Origin: CAWEHU01 sp963808965
Lineage (GTDB): Bacteria > Pseudomonadota > Alphaproteobacteria > Acetobacterales > Acetobacteraceae
Length of the DNA stretch: 52,585 nucleotides
Direction: 5' to 3'
Assembly (NCBI GenBank): GCA_963808965.1
Contig: CAWEHU010000002.1
Location: forward strand, 1-52,585
Shown here: positions 25,217-34,481 of the stretch, piece by piece
Numbering within the stretch: position 1 is the first letter of the stretch
Layout: each line of letters opens with the position of its first letter
Program-made: the position numbers and the translations under genes
Notes under the pieces: model-generated
The model's input: only the letters and a program-made list of their open reading frames with translations
Databases searched by the model: none
What the model was told of the DNA's origin: nothing

Positions 25217-27727
25217 TCATTTGAACGGCAACTCCGCGAGGAGCTTCGGCAGATCCGCCACGGCGGCATAGGCGGCGAAACCCAGGGCGAAGGCCTCCAC
25301 GTAGTCGAAGCCGCGCGTGCCGAAGACCCGCGGGCCGGCGTGGTAACGCCAGAAATACACGACCGAGGCGATCAGCAGCGCCAAGCCGAACTGGGCGGTG
25401 AGGAAGATGTCCGCCAGCCGCTCAGCCGTGGTGGCGGGAGACGGACCGACGAATACCTCGGCGACGCTCCGGCCCAGCTCGGGGCCGGCGGCGCGCGGAA
25501 CGGCCCCGGCCGGGGCGGAGACGAAGCGGTCGGCGGCGACCGCGACGGCCTGCACCGTCGCTACCTCGTCGTAGCGATGCTCCAGCCGGTCGCCTTGGCG
25601 TAGCTTCTCGGCGTCGGTCAGCCGCGGGGCGGTTCCGTCGCCCCAGTCGATCACCACGCCCACGCCGCTGCCCCAATCGGGGTCAAGGCCGGACAGCGCG
25701 AACACGATCGGCTGACCGGCCGTGCGGTCCTCCTCTGGCGTCTGGGGCGCAAGCTTCAGGTCGCGGGGCTCGGTCATCAGACGCTGGGCGAGGGCGATCG
25801 CGGCGGCCACGCCGGAGTTCTGGGCGGCGTCCAGGCGCGTCTGCGGCGGGATCGGCATGTCGGCGAGCTCGCGTGTGAATACCTCTTGTGAGACGGCGAT
25901 AACCTCACGACCGTTTTCGATAACTGGGCCGAGGCACGCGTCGGGGGTCGTGACCGCCTCAGGCAGGATCGCCAGCAGGCCGCGTCGGGCGCGGTCCAGT
26001 CGGCGTTCCCAGTCGGCGAGCTCCGGGCGGCCACTCTGCAGCTTCACGTGGTTCGCCGTCTCCACCAGTCGCTGCAGGCTGCGGTCGCGCCAGTCGCGGC
26101 AGATGGCGGCGACCGCCGCGGCGCTGGCGGCGGCGACGTGGCGCGGCAGGTAGGCCTGCCAATGCTGCTCAAGCGCGTGCACCGCCTGCATCGTTGCGGC
26201 CAGATCCCTGCGCTGGGCGGCGCCTTCTGCGGCCTCGATCGCGGCCGCCATGCGGGTCCGGGCTTCGGCGTCCCGGATCACGCCGAGCCGGCCACGCCAG
26301 ACCTCCAGCATACGGGTCAGGGCCGCCGCCTTCTGTTCGGTGGTGGGATGGGGGATGGTGCGCAGGTCCGCCATCGCCTCGTCCATGAACTCGGAGGACA
26401 TTTCCGCGGCGGCGGCCGCGGCGACCATCTGAACACGAATCGTCAGTGCCTCGGCGCGTTCGCGGTAAGCCGCGGTTTCGACCTCCGCGACCGCGCGTAT
26501 GGCGGCGGCTAGATCCTCGAGCGTCCCGCCGGCGGCGAGACCCGCATCGGCGGCGGCGAGCTGGTCGAGCAGAGCGGCCCGCTGCGCGGGCGGAAGCTCA
26601 TCCCCAGCCGCGAGGCGGCGTATCCAAGCATCGCTTGCCACCGTCCCGGCGGCGCTGAGGTTCAACCCCATCATCAAGGCCAGTCGCCGATCCAGATCGT
26701 CGGCGGCTCGGCGCAGCCAACCGCGCGTGGCCAGCGCCATCGCCCGGGCGCGGTCGGTCTCCCCGGCGGCCTCGGCCAGGCGCACGCGTTCGAGCTGGGG
26801 GCCGAGATCGACCGCGATCCACTGCAGCGGCAGGCCGATCACCTGCTCCCAGGCGCGGCGCAGCAGCACGGCGGCGTGCGCCGCCAGTCCGACCTCCGGC
26901 GCGGCCGCCGCGGTCTCCAGCGTGGCCAGGCTCCGCATCCGCTCCTGCAGCGCGGCCCAGTCCTCGGTCAGGTCGGTGACCTCCGCCGAGCCAGGAGGAA
27001 CCTTCGCCAGCACATCCCGCAGTTTCGCGACGGCGTCGCGCGCGGCGGACAGGGCCGCATTGGCGTCCTGGATGCGGCGGTCCAGGATCGAGAGCGAATG
27101 CGGGCGGGCGAGCGTGCGCACCGCCTCATCCAGATAGCCATCGATCTCCGCGACGGCCTCCGCCCGCCGCTGCGGCGGCGGGTCCCGCTGCAGCCAAGCG
27201 TGGATCTCGGATCGCGTGCGCAGCGCCTCGCGCGCTTTGTCCTGCACCTCGCCCGCACCGGTCAGCAGTTTCAAGATGCCGAGCAAAAGCAGGCCGAGCG
27301 CCATGCAGGCGATCCCCCAACCCGCGCCCGCCGCCACGGTGACCGACACGGTGACCTCCGCGACCTGGCCGGCTTCGGTGGCGACCAGGAGCTGCGCCGT
27401 GTAGCTGCCGGGGCGGGCGGGCACGGCGCCGGCGATCTGGATCGTAGTCGCCTCACCGGGATCGAGCGCGGCCTTGTCGACCACGGCCGAAAGGGCCGTC
27501 TCGACGCCCCGCGGCGCCAGACCCGTGCGCGTATCAGCGAGCGGCGAAAGGAACACGCGGGTCACCGTCACCGGAGCGGCCGCGCCATTGACCAGCGGCA
27601 CTTTCGCGCGCCTGACCTCCAGCGTGCCGCGGCCGAATGGTCCGCCGAGCGAGCGTTGCGCCAGGGTCACCTGCGCCGGCAGTCGCAGGCCCGCGTCGCC
27701 GCCGCCTTCGCCCGCGACTTCGGCCAT
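25217..27727 (-). CDS. 836-residue membrane-anchored helical protein with PKD-like domain, function unknown
   Basis: ATG 27727 directly follows GGAGGTGGA. Order of parts: an N-terminal beta-rich, Ig-like region of about 130 residues (RAKVPLVNGAAAPVTVTRVF, PGSYTAQLLVATEAGQVAEV); a membrane helix near 140-160 (CMALGLLLLGILKLL); about 500 residues of Ala/Arg/Glu-rich helices, probably coiled coil or helical bundle; a PKD-like strand motif VVIDWGDGTAPRLT; then hydrophobic helices AQFGLALLIASVVYFWRY and FALGFAAYAAVADLPKLL. No catalytic motif seen. GC is clearly higher than in neighbouring regions. It follows the 318-residue gene by 228 bp on the same strand. I do not recognise a characterised homologue. 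Confidence 0.82.
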   Translation of the reverse strand: MAEVAGEGGGDAGLRLPAQVTLAQRSLGGPFGRGTLEVRRAKVPLVNGAAAPVTVTRVFLSPLADTRTGLAPRGVETALSAVVDKAALDPGEATTIQIAGAVPARPGSYTAQLLVATEAGQVAEVTVSVTVAAGAGWGIACMALGLLLLGILKLLTGAGEVQDKAREALRTRSEIHAWLQRDPPPQRRAEAVAEIDGYLDEAVRTLARPHSLSILDRRIQDANAALSAARDAVAKLRDVLAKVPPGSAEVTDLTEDWAALQERMRSLATLETAAAAPEVGLAAHAAVLLRRAWEQVIGLPLQWIAVDLGPQLERVRLAEAAGETDRARAMALATRGWLRRAADDLDRRLALMMGLNLSAAGTVASDAWIRRLAAGDELPPAQRAALLDQLAAADAGLAAGGTLEDLAAAIRAVAEVETAAYRERAEALTIRVQMVAAAAAAEMSSEFMDEAMADLRTIPHPTTEQKAAALTRMLEVWRGRLGVIRDAEARTRMAAAIEAAEGAAQRRDLAATMQAVHALEQHWQAYLPRHVAAASAAAVAAICRDWRDRSLQRLVETANHVKLQSGRPELADWERRLDRARRGLLAILPEAVTTPDACLGPVIENGREVIAVSQEVFTRELADMPIPPQTRLDAAQNSGVAAAIALAQRLMTEPRDLKLAPQTPEEDRTAGQPIVFALSGLDPDWGSGVGVVIDWGDGTAPRLTDAEKLRQGDRLEHRYDEVATVQAVAVAADRFVSAPAGAVPRAAGPELGRSVAEVFVGPSPATTAERLADIFLTAQFGLALLIASVVYFWRYHAGPRVFGTRGFDYVEAFALGFAAYAAVADLPKLLAELPFK

Positions 27728-27955
27728 TCCACCTCCGGCGATTCGTGACGCCCGCGGGACATTTCAGACCTGCAGGACAACGCTTGGGTGTCACGATGCC
27801 GCGAACCCAGCCCGCCCTTCCCGGCCCCGTGCGCGGGCGTGCAAGACACAGGCGGCAGATCAACCGCCCTTCTCCGACGAGCCCGGCTGCTCGGTCCTGA
27901 GGCTTGGGTCCCGGGCAGAGAAAAGCTCCCTCTCCCGTAAAAATGAAGGCTCTCC

Positions 27956-28912
27956 TCAGGCGATCGCGAACGCCCGCCAAGCTATGCGTCCGGTCATCTC
28001 GCGCAGCACGCCGGCCGCGACCAGCCTTGCCGCGAGGTCCAGCCCGGCGCGGGTCGAAACATCGAGCTGGCGGGCGAGCAGACGTCCGGTGATGAGCGGC
28101 TCGCGCAGGGCGACCGCGCCGGCCGCTTGCAGCTGCGAGCGGGCGCTCGCGGGCAAGGTCGCGATCCGGCGTGCCGCCTGATGCAGCCGGTCGAGTTCGC
28201 GCGCTCCGCGCCGCGCCGCCTCGGCGACGCAGTCCAGGTAACCCTGCTCGAAATCCCCTCCCCCCTGTCGCGCGAGCGCGTCGATCCGGGAGACCGGCGC
28301 CGCCCAGAACGGCAGCGCGCAGCCCCTTCCGTAACCGTGCCGGCGCCACAGCGCGGCCGCGACGTAGGACGGGCCGAGCGCAAGCCGGTCCGCCCGCGGC
28401 ATCCCGGGCAGCCCGGCCGCCATGACCCGGGCGGCGGCGAGCAGGCCCGCCGTTACAGCCGGCCCGGGCAAAGCGGCGAGCCAGGCGCGCGTCGGTGCGT
28501 CGTCGGCCAGCGGGGCGCCGAGCTGCGAAAGCGGTCCCGTCAGACTCTCGAGCGACCGGAGCGGCAGCCATGTCGCGAGCTCCGCCAGACGCCGCCATTG
28601 GCGCGCGTAGGCGAGCGCGTCGGCCACGAGATGATCGTCGGCGACCGCCCCTCCTCCGCCGTCGGCTGTCGTCCACGGGGCCGCTACCCTGAGCTGGCCG
28701 GTCAGCGCGGCGAGGGTGTAGGAACCAGTGAGGTGGGCTTCGCGCAGCGCCAGGTCGTGCGGATGCACGGCCGAGCCGCAATGCGCAAGGAAGCCGGCCG
28801 CCTCGAACAGCGCCAGCCGGGCGCGCAATCCCGCGGCGACGGCGTCCGGAGCGGCAGCGACCGCTGCCTCGAGCCGGGCCACGGCGTCCTGCGCCCGGGC
28901 GAGTGGGATCAA
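27956..28912 (-). CDS. 318-residue protein with C-terminal winged helix (possibly DUF1612/RHE_PE00001-like)
   Basis: Starts at TTG 28912 (IPLARAQDAVARLEAAVAAA). All-helical and Ala/Arg/Leu-rich, with GFLAHCGSAVHPHDLALREA and HLTGSYTLAALTGQL in the N-terminal half and a C-terminal helix-turn-helix, REPLITGRLLARQLDVSTRA, GLDLAARLVAAGVLREMTGR. The layout recalls the DUF1612 plus HTH proteins of alphaproteobacterial replicons (RHE_PE00001 family), but the match is from memory of the pattern and weak. It may be a DNA-binding or Fic-like protein. Same strand and composition as the 836-residue gene downstream. Confidence 0.62.
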   Translation of the reverse strand: MIPLARAQDAVARLEAAVAAAPDAVAAGLRARLALFEAAGFLAHCGSAVHPHDLALREAHLTGSYTLAALTGQLRVAAPWTTADGGGGAVADDHLVADALAYARQWRRLAELATWLPLRSLESLTGPLSQLGAPLADDAPTRAWLAALPGPAVTAGLLAAARVMAAGLPGMPRADRLALGPSYVAAALWRRHGYGRGCALPFWAAPVSRIDALARQGGGDFEQGYLDCVAEAARRGARELDRLHQAARRIATLPASARSQLQAAGAVALREPLITGRLLARQLDVSTRAGLDLAARLVAAGVLREMTGRIAWRAFAIA

Positions 28913-29492
28913 CAGCGCCTCGCTTGCGGCTGGCTGGGTAGACGCGCAAGGCGGGGCCTCGTCTTCCCAGGGAGGCCGGAACAGAATCCTCGTCCTCGTT
29001 CAATCCCGGGCTCCGGTCCCTGGTATGCGTTTCTCGCCTCCAATCCTAATACATTGATGCGCCTGTGCCGCAAGCGCCAAGACGGAAGCAAAACCGCCCT
29101 TTCCTTCCGCATCTCCGGCAATTCCGGCCGTAACTTGCGTTAACGGCGCTTAACGCGCGTTTGGAACTGACGGAACTATCTCGCGGCGAAGGGCTGTTTG
29201 CGCAGGAGCGCTTTTTCGCGGGCGATCCGGGCGGTCGGCTTCGCGGCACGTGGGCGAACGCTTACGATGCCCTTGCCCGTCTGTATGATCGAGAATGTGC
29301 GCCGTGAGGGCGAGCTGGTCCGCTGTCAAGCCAGCACCGCGATCCGGTTCGCGTCGCGACGGCTCTACCCACAGCGCCGCTGGAGAGATAGGGAATTCCA
29401 CGACGACCTGCTTGATCGAGGGCGCGCCGTCGCGGCAGAGGATAGCTTGGACGCGCTGTTTCGGATGCCGACGAACAGGGGAAGGTCAAGCC
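28913..29492. other. Intergenic, no confident gene
   Basis: 580 bp between the winged-helix gene and nagB. On the minus strand 29160-29330 two frames together read LTADQLALTAHILDHTDGQG then GIVSVRPRAAKPTARIARE and a stop, which looks like a frameshifted C-terminal coding tail, but I cannot name the family. Confidence 0.35.
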
Positions 29493-30273
29493 ATGGAGGT
29501 AATCGTGCGGTCCGACGCGGACGCTGCAGCGACGCTCGTAGCCCGGCTGATCGCAGACCGGGTACGGGCGAAGCCCGACCTAGTGCTGGGCCTGGCGACC
29601 GGGCGTACCATGGAGCGCGTCTATGACCGGCTCGCTGTCATGGACCTGGATTTCTCGCGTTGCCGCACGTTCAACCTCGACGAATACATCGGCGTGCCTG
29701 CGGAGGATGAACACTCCTATCGCCACTACATGGATGAGCGCCTGTTCAGAGGGGTCAACATCGCGCGCGTCAACACCCACGTGCCGGACGGCATGGCGGC
29801 CGACCTCGGCGCCGAAGCGGCGCACTACGAGCGGCTGATCCGGGAGGTGGGAGGGATAGAGTCTGCAACTCCTCGGGATCGGCGCGGCCGGTCACATCGG
29901 CTTCAACGAGCCGCTCTCGGCGCTGATGTCGCGCACCCGCCAGAAGGCGCTCACTCCCATTACCCGGCAGCAGAACGCGGCGATGTTCGGTGGCGACGCG
30001 GATCGCGTGCCCACGCGGGCCCTGACCATGGGAGTGGGCACCATCCTGGAGGCTCGCGAGTTGCTGTTGCTTGCGACCGGGCCAGCCAAGGCGGCAATCT
30101 TGGCAAAGGCCGTAGAGGGGCCGATCACGGCAATGATCAGCGCCTCTGCGCTTCAGCTGCATCCGTGCTGCAAGGTCGTAGTGGACGAGGCCGCGGCGAG
30201 CGCGCTGGCCCAGCGCGACTACTACGACTGGATGTTTCAGAACGAGCCGGAGTGGGAACCATATCGGGAGTGA
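29493..30273 (+). pseudogene. nagB: Glucosamine-6-phosphate deaminase, one-base frameshift
   Basis: ATG 29493 lies a dozen bases after GGGGAAGG. Part one has DLVLGLATGRTMERVYDRLA, CRTFNLDEYIGVPAEDEHSY and MDERLFRGVNIARVNTHVPD. One extra base near 29863 shifts the frame. Part two has LQLLGIGAAGHIGFNEPLSA (active-site loop), TRALTMGVGTILEARELLLL, VEGPITAMISASALQLHP. The enzyme converts glucosamine-6-phosphate to fructose-6-phosphate and ammonia, feeding amino sugars into glycolysis. Normal length (about 260) if repaired. No nagA or transporter is adjacent, so context does not support a full operon here. Confidence 0.9.
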
Positions 30274-30760
30274 GGGCTCGCGCGTAACCCGGCGCACTCA
30301 GATGGCTGGCGACGTTCACAAAAGCCAGTATAGCATCCTCGGTCACGCATGCGACGTTTCATGCTGGCCATCGCCGCGAACCCGATTAGCGCGGCGGTGC
30401 GAGACCGCGGGCGGCGGCGATCAAGGAGCGGACCGCTGTTTTACAGGTAAGCCGCTGAGAGGCGATCGAGCCGGCCCGCCCCGGACGTCGCGCGACGCTC
30501 CCTTTGAGGGCTCAGAGGAGCAGTCGCACGACTCATACGCTCATGTGAATCCGCGTCGAGCCCGGAACGGGACGCAGCTCGGTCGGACCGCGGCGAAGTT
30601 TGAGAAAGCGATCGGCGGCGAGTCGCTCAAGACACAGTAGCAGCGAAAGGGCTGCAAGGCGCTTGCCGCTATCGAGGATCGCTTCCGCGCACCAGCCAGA
30701 GTTGACTTGATGCTCCATTCTTCCTGGACTAGAAGCTGAAACAATTGCGGCGCGGTTCCC
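30274..30760. other. Intergenic, no recognisable gene
   Basis: 487 bp between nagB and the ScpA remnant. Short frames on both strands show no domain. No tRNA or clear hairpin seen. Confidence 0.45.
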
Positions 30761-31120
30761 TCAACGGCCCGCGCTGTCCTCGTCTCGCCGGGCCATAGCC
30801 GGCGAGACCGTGATCGCCCCGAAAGGCTCCCGCTGATCGAGCCTGACGACCGCGCCCCGGCACAATTCGAAGGCCGCGAGCAACGTCGACGCAACCGCGG
30901 ATCGCACGACGGCCGTCTGGCCGCGGCGTTCCGGCGCCACCTCGGGCAGGAAATCCTCGAGCCGCCGCGGCTCGCGCATCGCCGCGACGAGGATGCGCGT
31001 GCGAAGCAAGACCTCCGGGATCCGAAACAATTCCCGCATGGCCGGGCAGTAGACGGCGTCCTCGTCGGGCTGCGCGTCCCGCCCGCGCAGCACCGTGAGG
31101 CACGCCTCGGTCAGTGCTCT
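30761..31120 (-). pseudogene. scpA: ScpA (condensin kleisin) C-terminal remnant
   Basis: The frame ending at 30761 reads ALTEACLTVLRGRDAQPDED, VYCPAMRELFRIPEVLLRTR, MREPRRLEDFLPEVAPERRG, SAVASTLLAAFELCRGAVVR, LDQREPFGAITV. This resembles the last third of the alphaproteobacterial ScpA group, including the C-terminal winged helix that binds the Smc head. The N-terminal two thirds are missing. In their place, at about 31118, stands the middle of a cupin gene in a different frame. ScpA with ScpB and Smc compacts chromosomes, so a full copy should exist elsewhere. Confidence 0.65.
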
Positions 31121-31535
31121 TGACCCCGTCATAGTGGGGTGTGCGGGCGACGCGGCGGACAAACGCGCCAGCCTTCACCGGCACCGTGCTCTCAGGCGCA
31201 TAGTCTTCGCCACTTGCGACCCACCAGGTGCCAGACATCACCACACAGAGCCGATCAGTCTCATACCAGTGCGGAGCGCTCATGTATCCCGGATGCCACC
31301 GGATCAGGACGAAATATTGGCCCGGCTGGTCGACCGCGCCGAACATGTTCGCCGCTTCAGCGGTGCCTTCCGGGAAGTTGTAGAGCTGCTTCCACGGGAT
31401 TGCATCCGCCTGCGTCACCTGCGTCATGGACGGATCAACGCCCGCAGCCCCCGCCAACTTCCCGTGCAGGGATGCGGCGGCAAGCGCGAATAAGGGCGTC
31501 GCGAGGACGTTCCGGCGTTGCATCAGCGCTGCCAT
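31118..31535 (-). pseudogene. Exported cupin-domain protein, 3' truncated
   Basis: ATG 31535 is preceded by GGGGAGGACT. The signal peptide QRRNVLATPLFALAAASLHG looks Tat-like. The cupin part reads LIRWHPGYMSAPHWYETDRL, CVVMSGTWWVASGEDYAPES, VPVKAGAFVRRVARTPHYDG, VKSTD and then leaves the family pattern just where ScpA-like sequence begins in another frame. Normal proteins of this periplasmic cupin group run some 15-25 residues more. Probably a metal-binding protein of unknown substrate. Confidence 0.7.
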
Positions 31536-31694
31536 CTGGTAAGTCCTCCCCAAGAACACTGTTGCCGATCCTATTCCTTGCCGGGCACAAAAAGAAGCGC
31601 CGCATAGGACGCCGCCAAATTCCCCAACCAAGCGCGTAGACTGTAACATCGAAGAGCAGAGCGAGTTAACAGCGGAACCCGAGGGGTTTACACG

Positions 31695-32741
31695 ATGCGA
31701 GCCTTCTATCATGCGGACCAGGCGCTCCATGACCCGCAGCAATATATGCGCTTCGGGCGGCTCGTCTCAGCTAAAGATCTGCCGGCCCGGACGGAGCGCC
31801 TGCTCGCCGTCCTCGACGAGCACGGCATCGTGCCGGAGAAGTCTGTAGAGTGCGGAATTGGTCCGGCGCTGAAGATTCACACTCTGGCCTATCTGGATTT
31901 CCTGCAGACGGTTTGGGACCGGTGGGCGCTGTTGCCGGATCACGGTCCCGAAGTATGGCCGAACACGTTCCCGTATTACAGCGGACGTGTTGAGGCCGAT
32001 GCGCGCCCGCCCTGTCCAGCGACCGGCATCGTCGGCCAGATCGGCTGGTTTCTCGGCGACCTTTCCGTGCCGATGGGACCGCAGACCTGGGTTTCATCCT
32101 TGCGTTCCTGCGAAACCGCGATATCGGCCGCCGATGCGTTGCTCTCCGGGGAGCCGACGGTCTACGCGCTCTGCCGGCCCTCGGGCCACCATGCCCGCAC
32201 GGACCGCGCCAGTGGCTTCTGTTATCTGAACAACGCGGCGGTGGCGGCGCAGCACCTGCACCAGAGATACGGAAAAGTCGCCATCGTGGACGTCGACGCG
32301 CACCATGGCGATGGCACCCAGCAGATCTTCTATAATCGCGGTGATGTTCTCACGATCTCGGTCCACGCCGATCCCGACAACTACTATCCGTTCTTCACCG
32401 GCTATTCGGGAGAGATCGGGCGCGGCGAGGGCGAGGGAGCCAATCTTAATATCCCGCTGCCACACGGATCGAGCGGTCCCGTCATGATCGCCGCGATCGA
32501 GAGAGCGGCCGCAAGCGTTCGCGCGTTCGGAGCCGAGGCCCTGGTGTTCGCCCTCGGCTATGACGCACACAAGGACGACCCGATCGGCGTGCTGAGGTTG
32601 GAGAGCGACGATTTTGGCGACATCGGCCGTCAAGTGAAGGCGCTCGGCCTGCCGACACTGGTCGTGCAGGAAGGCGGTTATGCCGTCGATGCAATCGGCG
32701 GCTGCCTCAGCGCTTTCCTCGACGGACTAGCAGGCTGCTGA
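31695..32741 (+). CDS. Histone deacetylase-family amidohydrolase (acetylpolyamine aminohydrolase-like)
   Basis: ATG 31695 follows CGAGGGG. 348 residues of the arginase/deacetylase fold: ALCRPSGHHARTDRASGFCY with the catalytic His pair, NNAAVAAQHLHQRYGKVAIV, zinc ligands in DVDAHHGDGTQQIFYN and GYDAHKDDPIGVLRL, and the loop VVQEGGYAVDAIGGC. The N-terminal FYHADQALHDPQQYMRFGRL is typical of bacterial acetylpolyamine amidohydrolases, which remove acetyl groups from acetylputrescine, acetylspermidine or related amides. Cytoplasmic, complete, apparently monocistronic. Confidence 0.92.
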   Translation: MRAFYHADQALHDPQQYMRFGRLVSAKDLPARTERLLAVLDEHGIVPEKSVECGIGPALKIHTLAYLDFLQTVWDRWALLPDHGPEVWPNTFPYYSGRVEADARPPCPATGIVGQIGWFLGDLSVPMGPQTWVSSLRSCETAISAADALLSGEPTVYALCRPSGHHARTDRASGFCYLNNAAVAAQHLHQRYGKVAIVDVDAHHGDGTQQIFYNRGDVLTISVHADPDNYYPFFTGYSGEIGRGEGEGANLNIPLPHGSSGPVMIAAIERAAASVRAFGAEALVFALGYDAHKDDPIGVLRLESDDFGDIGRQVKALGLPTLVVQEGGYAVDAIGGCLSAFLDGLAGC

Positions 32742-32746
32742 AAAGG

Positions 32747-33078
32747 TCAGATTCTGACGGCTTTGAGTACAGCCTCGTCACCATTGCGGAAGTTAAATTC
32801 GATCTTGAGGCTCCCATCATCATGCAGCTCCGCGGACCCTGATCCACGCACCTCGTCCATCTCATCGAAGCCTTCCCCATTCGGAGAATACCAAGGTTCG
32901 CGCATACCCAAAATCGAGTTCCTGCCTGTAGGGCGCCGAACGCGATTTCGCCGCGTCCATCGGCACCGATGACGAGAGTGGCCGGCCCACAGAGATTGAT
33001 GTAGTCCTCCTCCCCGAGATCGGCTCCGGTGATTCGCCAGCGCCCGATGGACGCGCATTTCTCCACCTGCTTCGTCAT
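32747..33078 (-). pseudogene. Conserved hypothetical protein, frameshifted
   Basis: Starts at ATG 33078 (MTKQVEKCASIGRWRITGAD, YINLCGPATLVIGADGRGEI, FGALQAGT), then shifts near 32905 to another frame: EPWYSPNGEGFDEMDEVRGS, GSAELHDDGSLKIEFNFRNG, DEAVLKAVRI. Together they make a protein of about 110 residues, a short beta-sandwich hypothetical protein often found alone in proteobacterial genomes. No known function. It converges on the deacetylase gene with only 5 bp between the stops. Confidence 0.7.
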
Positions 33079-33190
33079 GGCATAAGTCTTCCATTGAGGA
33101 GCTTGGGCGAACGGATGAGATTGTAGGCCGCGACCGCGAGGCCGACGGGCGGCAAGCCGAGCAGGGCGTTTGCTGTCTTCCGGCTCCCGG

Positions 33191-33808
33191 TCACCTCACG
33201 CCGGCGCGTAACGCCTGTTCCCGCGCTGATTTTGATAGCTCGCTGTGCCGGAAACACCTCGTTTCGTGATCGTTCACCATGCCTACGGCCTGCATGAAGG
33301 CGTAGCAGATAGTGGAGCCGACAAATTTGAAACCACGTTTTAGCAGGTCTTTGCTCAACGCATCGGACTCGTTGGTGGTGGCCGGTATATCTTTTAGTGC
33401 CCTGATCTTGTGATCAATCGGCTTTCCCCCAACAAACTGCCAGAGATAGACGTCGAACGACCCCAATTCTTTTTGAACGTTGAGAAGCGCCTGGGCGTTT
33501 TGGATGGCCGCCGCAATCTTCAGCCGGTTGCGTATTATGCCCGGATTGGCGAGCAGCCGATCGACATCTCTCGCCCCGTAGCGGGCTACCTGGCCCACGT
33601 CAAAGTTATCGAATGACTTGCGGTAGTTTTCTCTCTTGTTGAGGACGGTTTGCCAGGACAGCCCCGCTTGTGCGCCTTCGAGGATGAGAAATTCGAAAAG
33701 CATGCGGTCGTCGTGAACGGGGACGCCCCACTCCTTGTCGTGGTACGCGGCCATGAGGGCGTTTTTCTTGCTCCATGCGCAGCTGTAGCGGGTCGATTGT
33801 CTCGGCAT
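33191..33808 (-). CDS. tag: DNA-3-methyladenine glycosylase I
   Basis: 205 residues with the Tag signature: CAWSKKNALMAAYHDKEWGV at the N-terminus, FLILEGAQAGLSWQTVLNKR for the base pocket, RYGARDVDRLLANPGIIRNR, KDLLKRGFKFVGSTICYAFM and MVNDHETRCFRHSELSKS. Zinc-binding Cys and His at both ends are conserved. It excises 3-methyladenine from alkylated DNA by the base excision pathway. Complete and monocistronic. Confidence 0.95.
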   Translation of the reverse strand: MPRQSTRYSCAWSKKNALMAAYHDKEWGVPVHDDRMLFEFLILEGAQAGLSWQTVLNKRENYRKSFDNFDVGQVARYGARDVDRLLANPGIIRNRLKIAAAIQNAQALLNVQKELGSFDVYLWQFVGGKPIDHKIRALKDIPATTNESDALSKDLLKRGFKFVGSTICYAFMQAVGMVNDHETRCFRHSELSKSAREQALRAGVR

Positions 33809-34018
33809 AGCCGCAGGTCACTTTTTATCAAACCACCAAGTTTAACATTTAAGAATGAAATCTTGTCCGCCAAAGGTAATGGAAGGTTCCAGCGGGCTTG
33901 CCTTGAAATCACCGGTCATCACAGTGGCGACGACCCGCTCGCCGTCCTGCTCCCTACTCGCCGCCGTCGCCTTACTGAGCTGGGAAAGGAGGGGGCGGGA
34001 ATTGCCAGTGACGCCAGC

Positions 34019-34270
34019 TCATACCCCGAGCTCCAGTTGAGCTGGCTTCTGCGTGCGCGACTTCTTGCTTCCATGAGCACGGGGCGATTTCGTAACCGGC
34101 TCGGCTCGTCCGACTTCAGCGATAAGAGGGACTTTCAACTGCGCCGCTTGGCCGACTTGGAGCCCCGGCTCGAATCCTTTGCTCAGTACCCTTTCCATGT
34201 GTTCGAGCACGCGGCGACGGTGGGCTTCCCGGCCCAAGTCCGCCGGGTCGTTGGCTTTATGATGCCGCAT
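34019..34270 (-). CDS. Small basic hypothetical protein (83 aa)
   Basis: ATG 34270 is preceded by GGAGGGGTGGCG, a good ribosome site. The product reads MRHHKANDPADLGREAHRRR, VLEHMERVLSKGFEPGLQVG, AAQLKVPLIAEVGRAEPVTK and ends Lys/Arg-rich. Codon use looks coding. I do not recognise a family. Confidence 0.45.
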   Translation of the reverse strand: MRHHKANDPADLGREAHRRRVLEHMERVLSKGFEPGLQVGQAAQLKVPLIAEVGRAEPVTKSPRAHGSKKSRTQKPAQLELGV

Positions 34271-34481
34271 CGCCACCCCTCCATCCGCGTTGCTTGGGAC
34301 CCGAAAACTAGCTGCCGTGGCGCGGCAAGTCACGGCTCGCGTCAGCCGCCGATCAATCGACGAGAACCCGTGTCGAAGCGAGCACCGTGGCGATGTCATC
34401 GGTCCGGACCCCGGGTATTCCGCCCGCCCGCAAGCCCCGGGCGACGCCCTGCCTGCGGGCACGTTTGGACGGCGAGGGTCG

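Noticed and set aside
26876..27748. Plus-strand frame of 290 codons opposite the 836-residue gene
   Set aside because: The minus-strand frame is longer, has a strong ribosome site and membrane segments; this one is an Arg/Gln-rich shadow.
27534..29003. Minus-strand frame of 489 codons overlapping the winged-helix gene
   Set aside because: Almost wholly Arg/Gly/Pro, a shadow typical of very GC-rich DNA, with no start signal.
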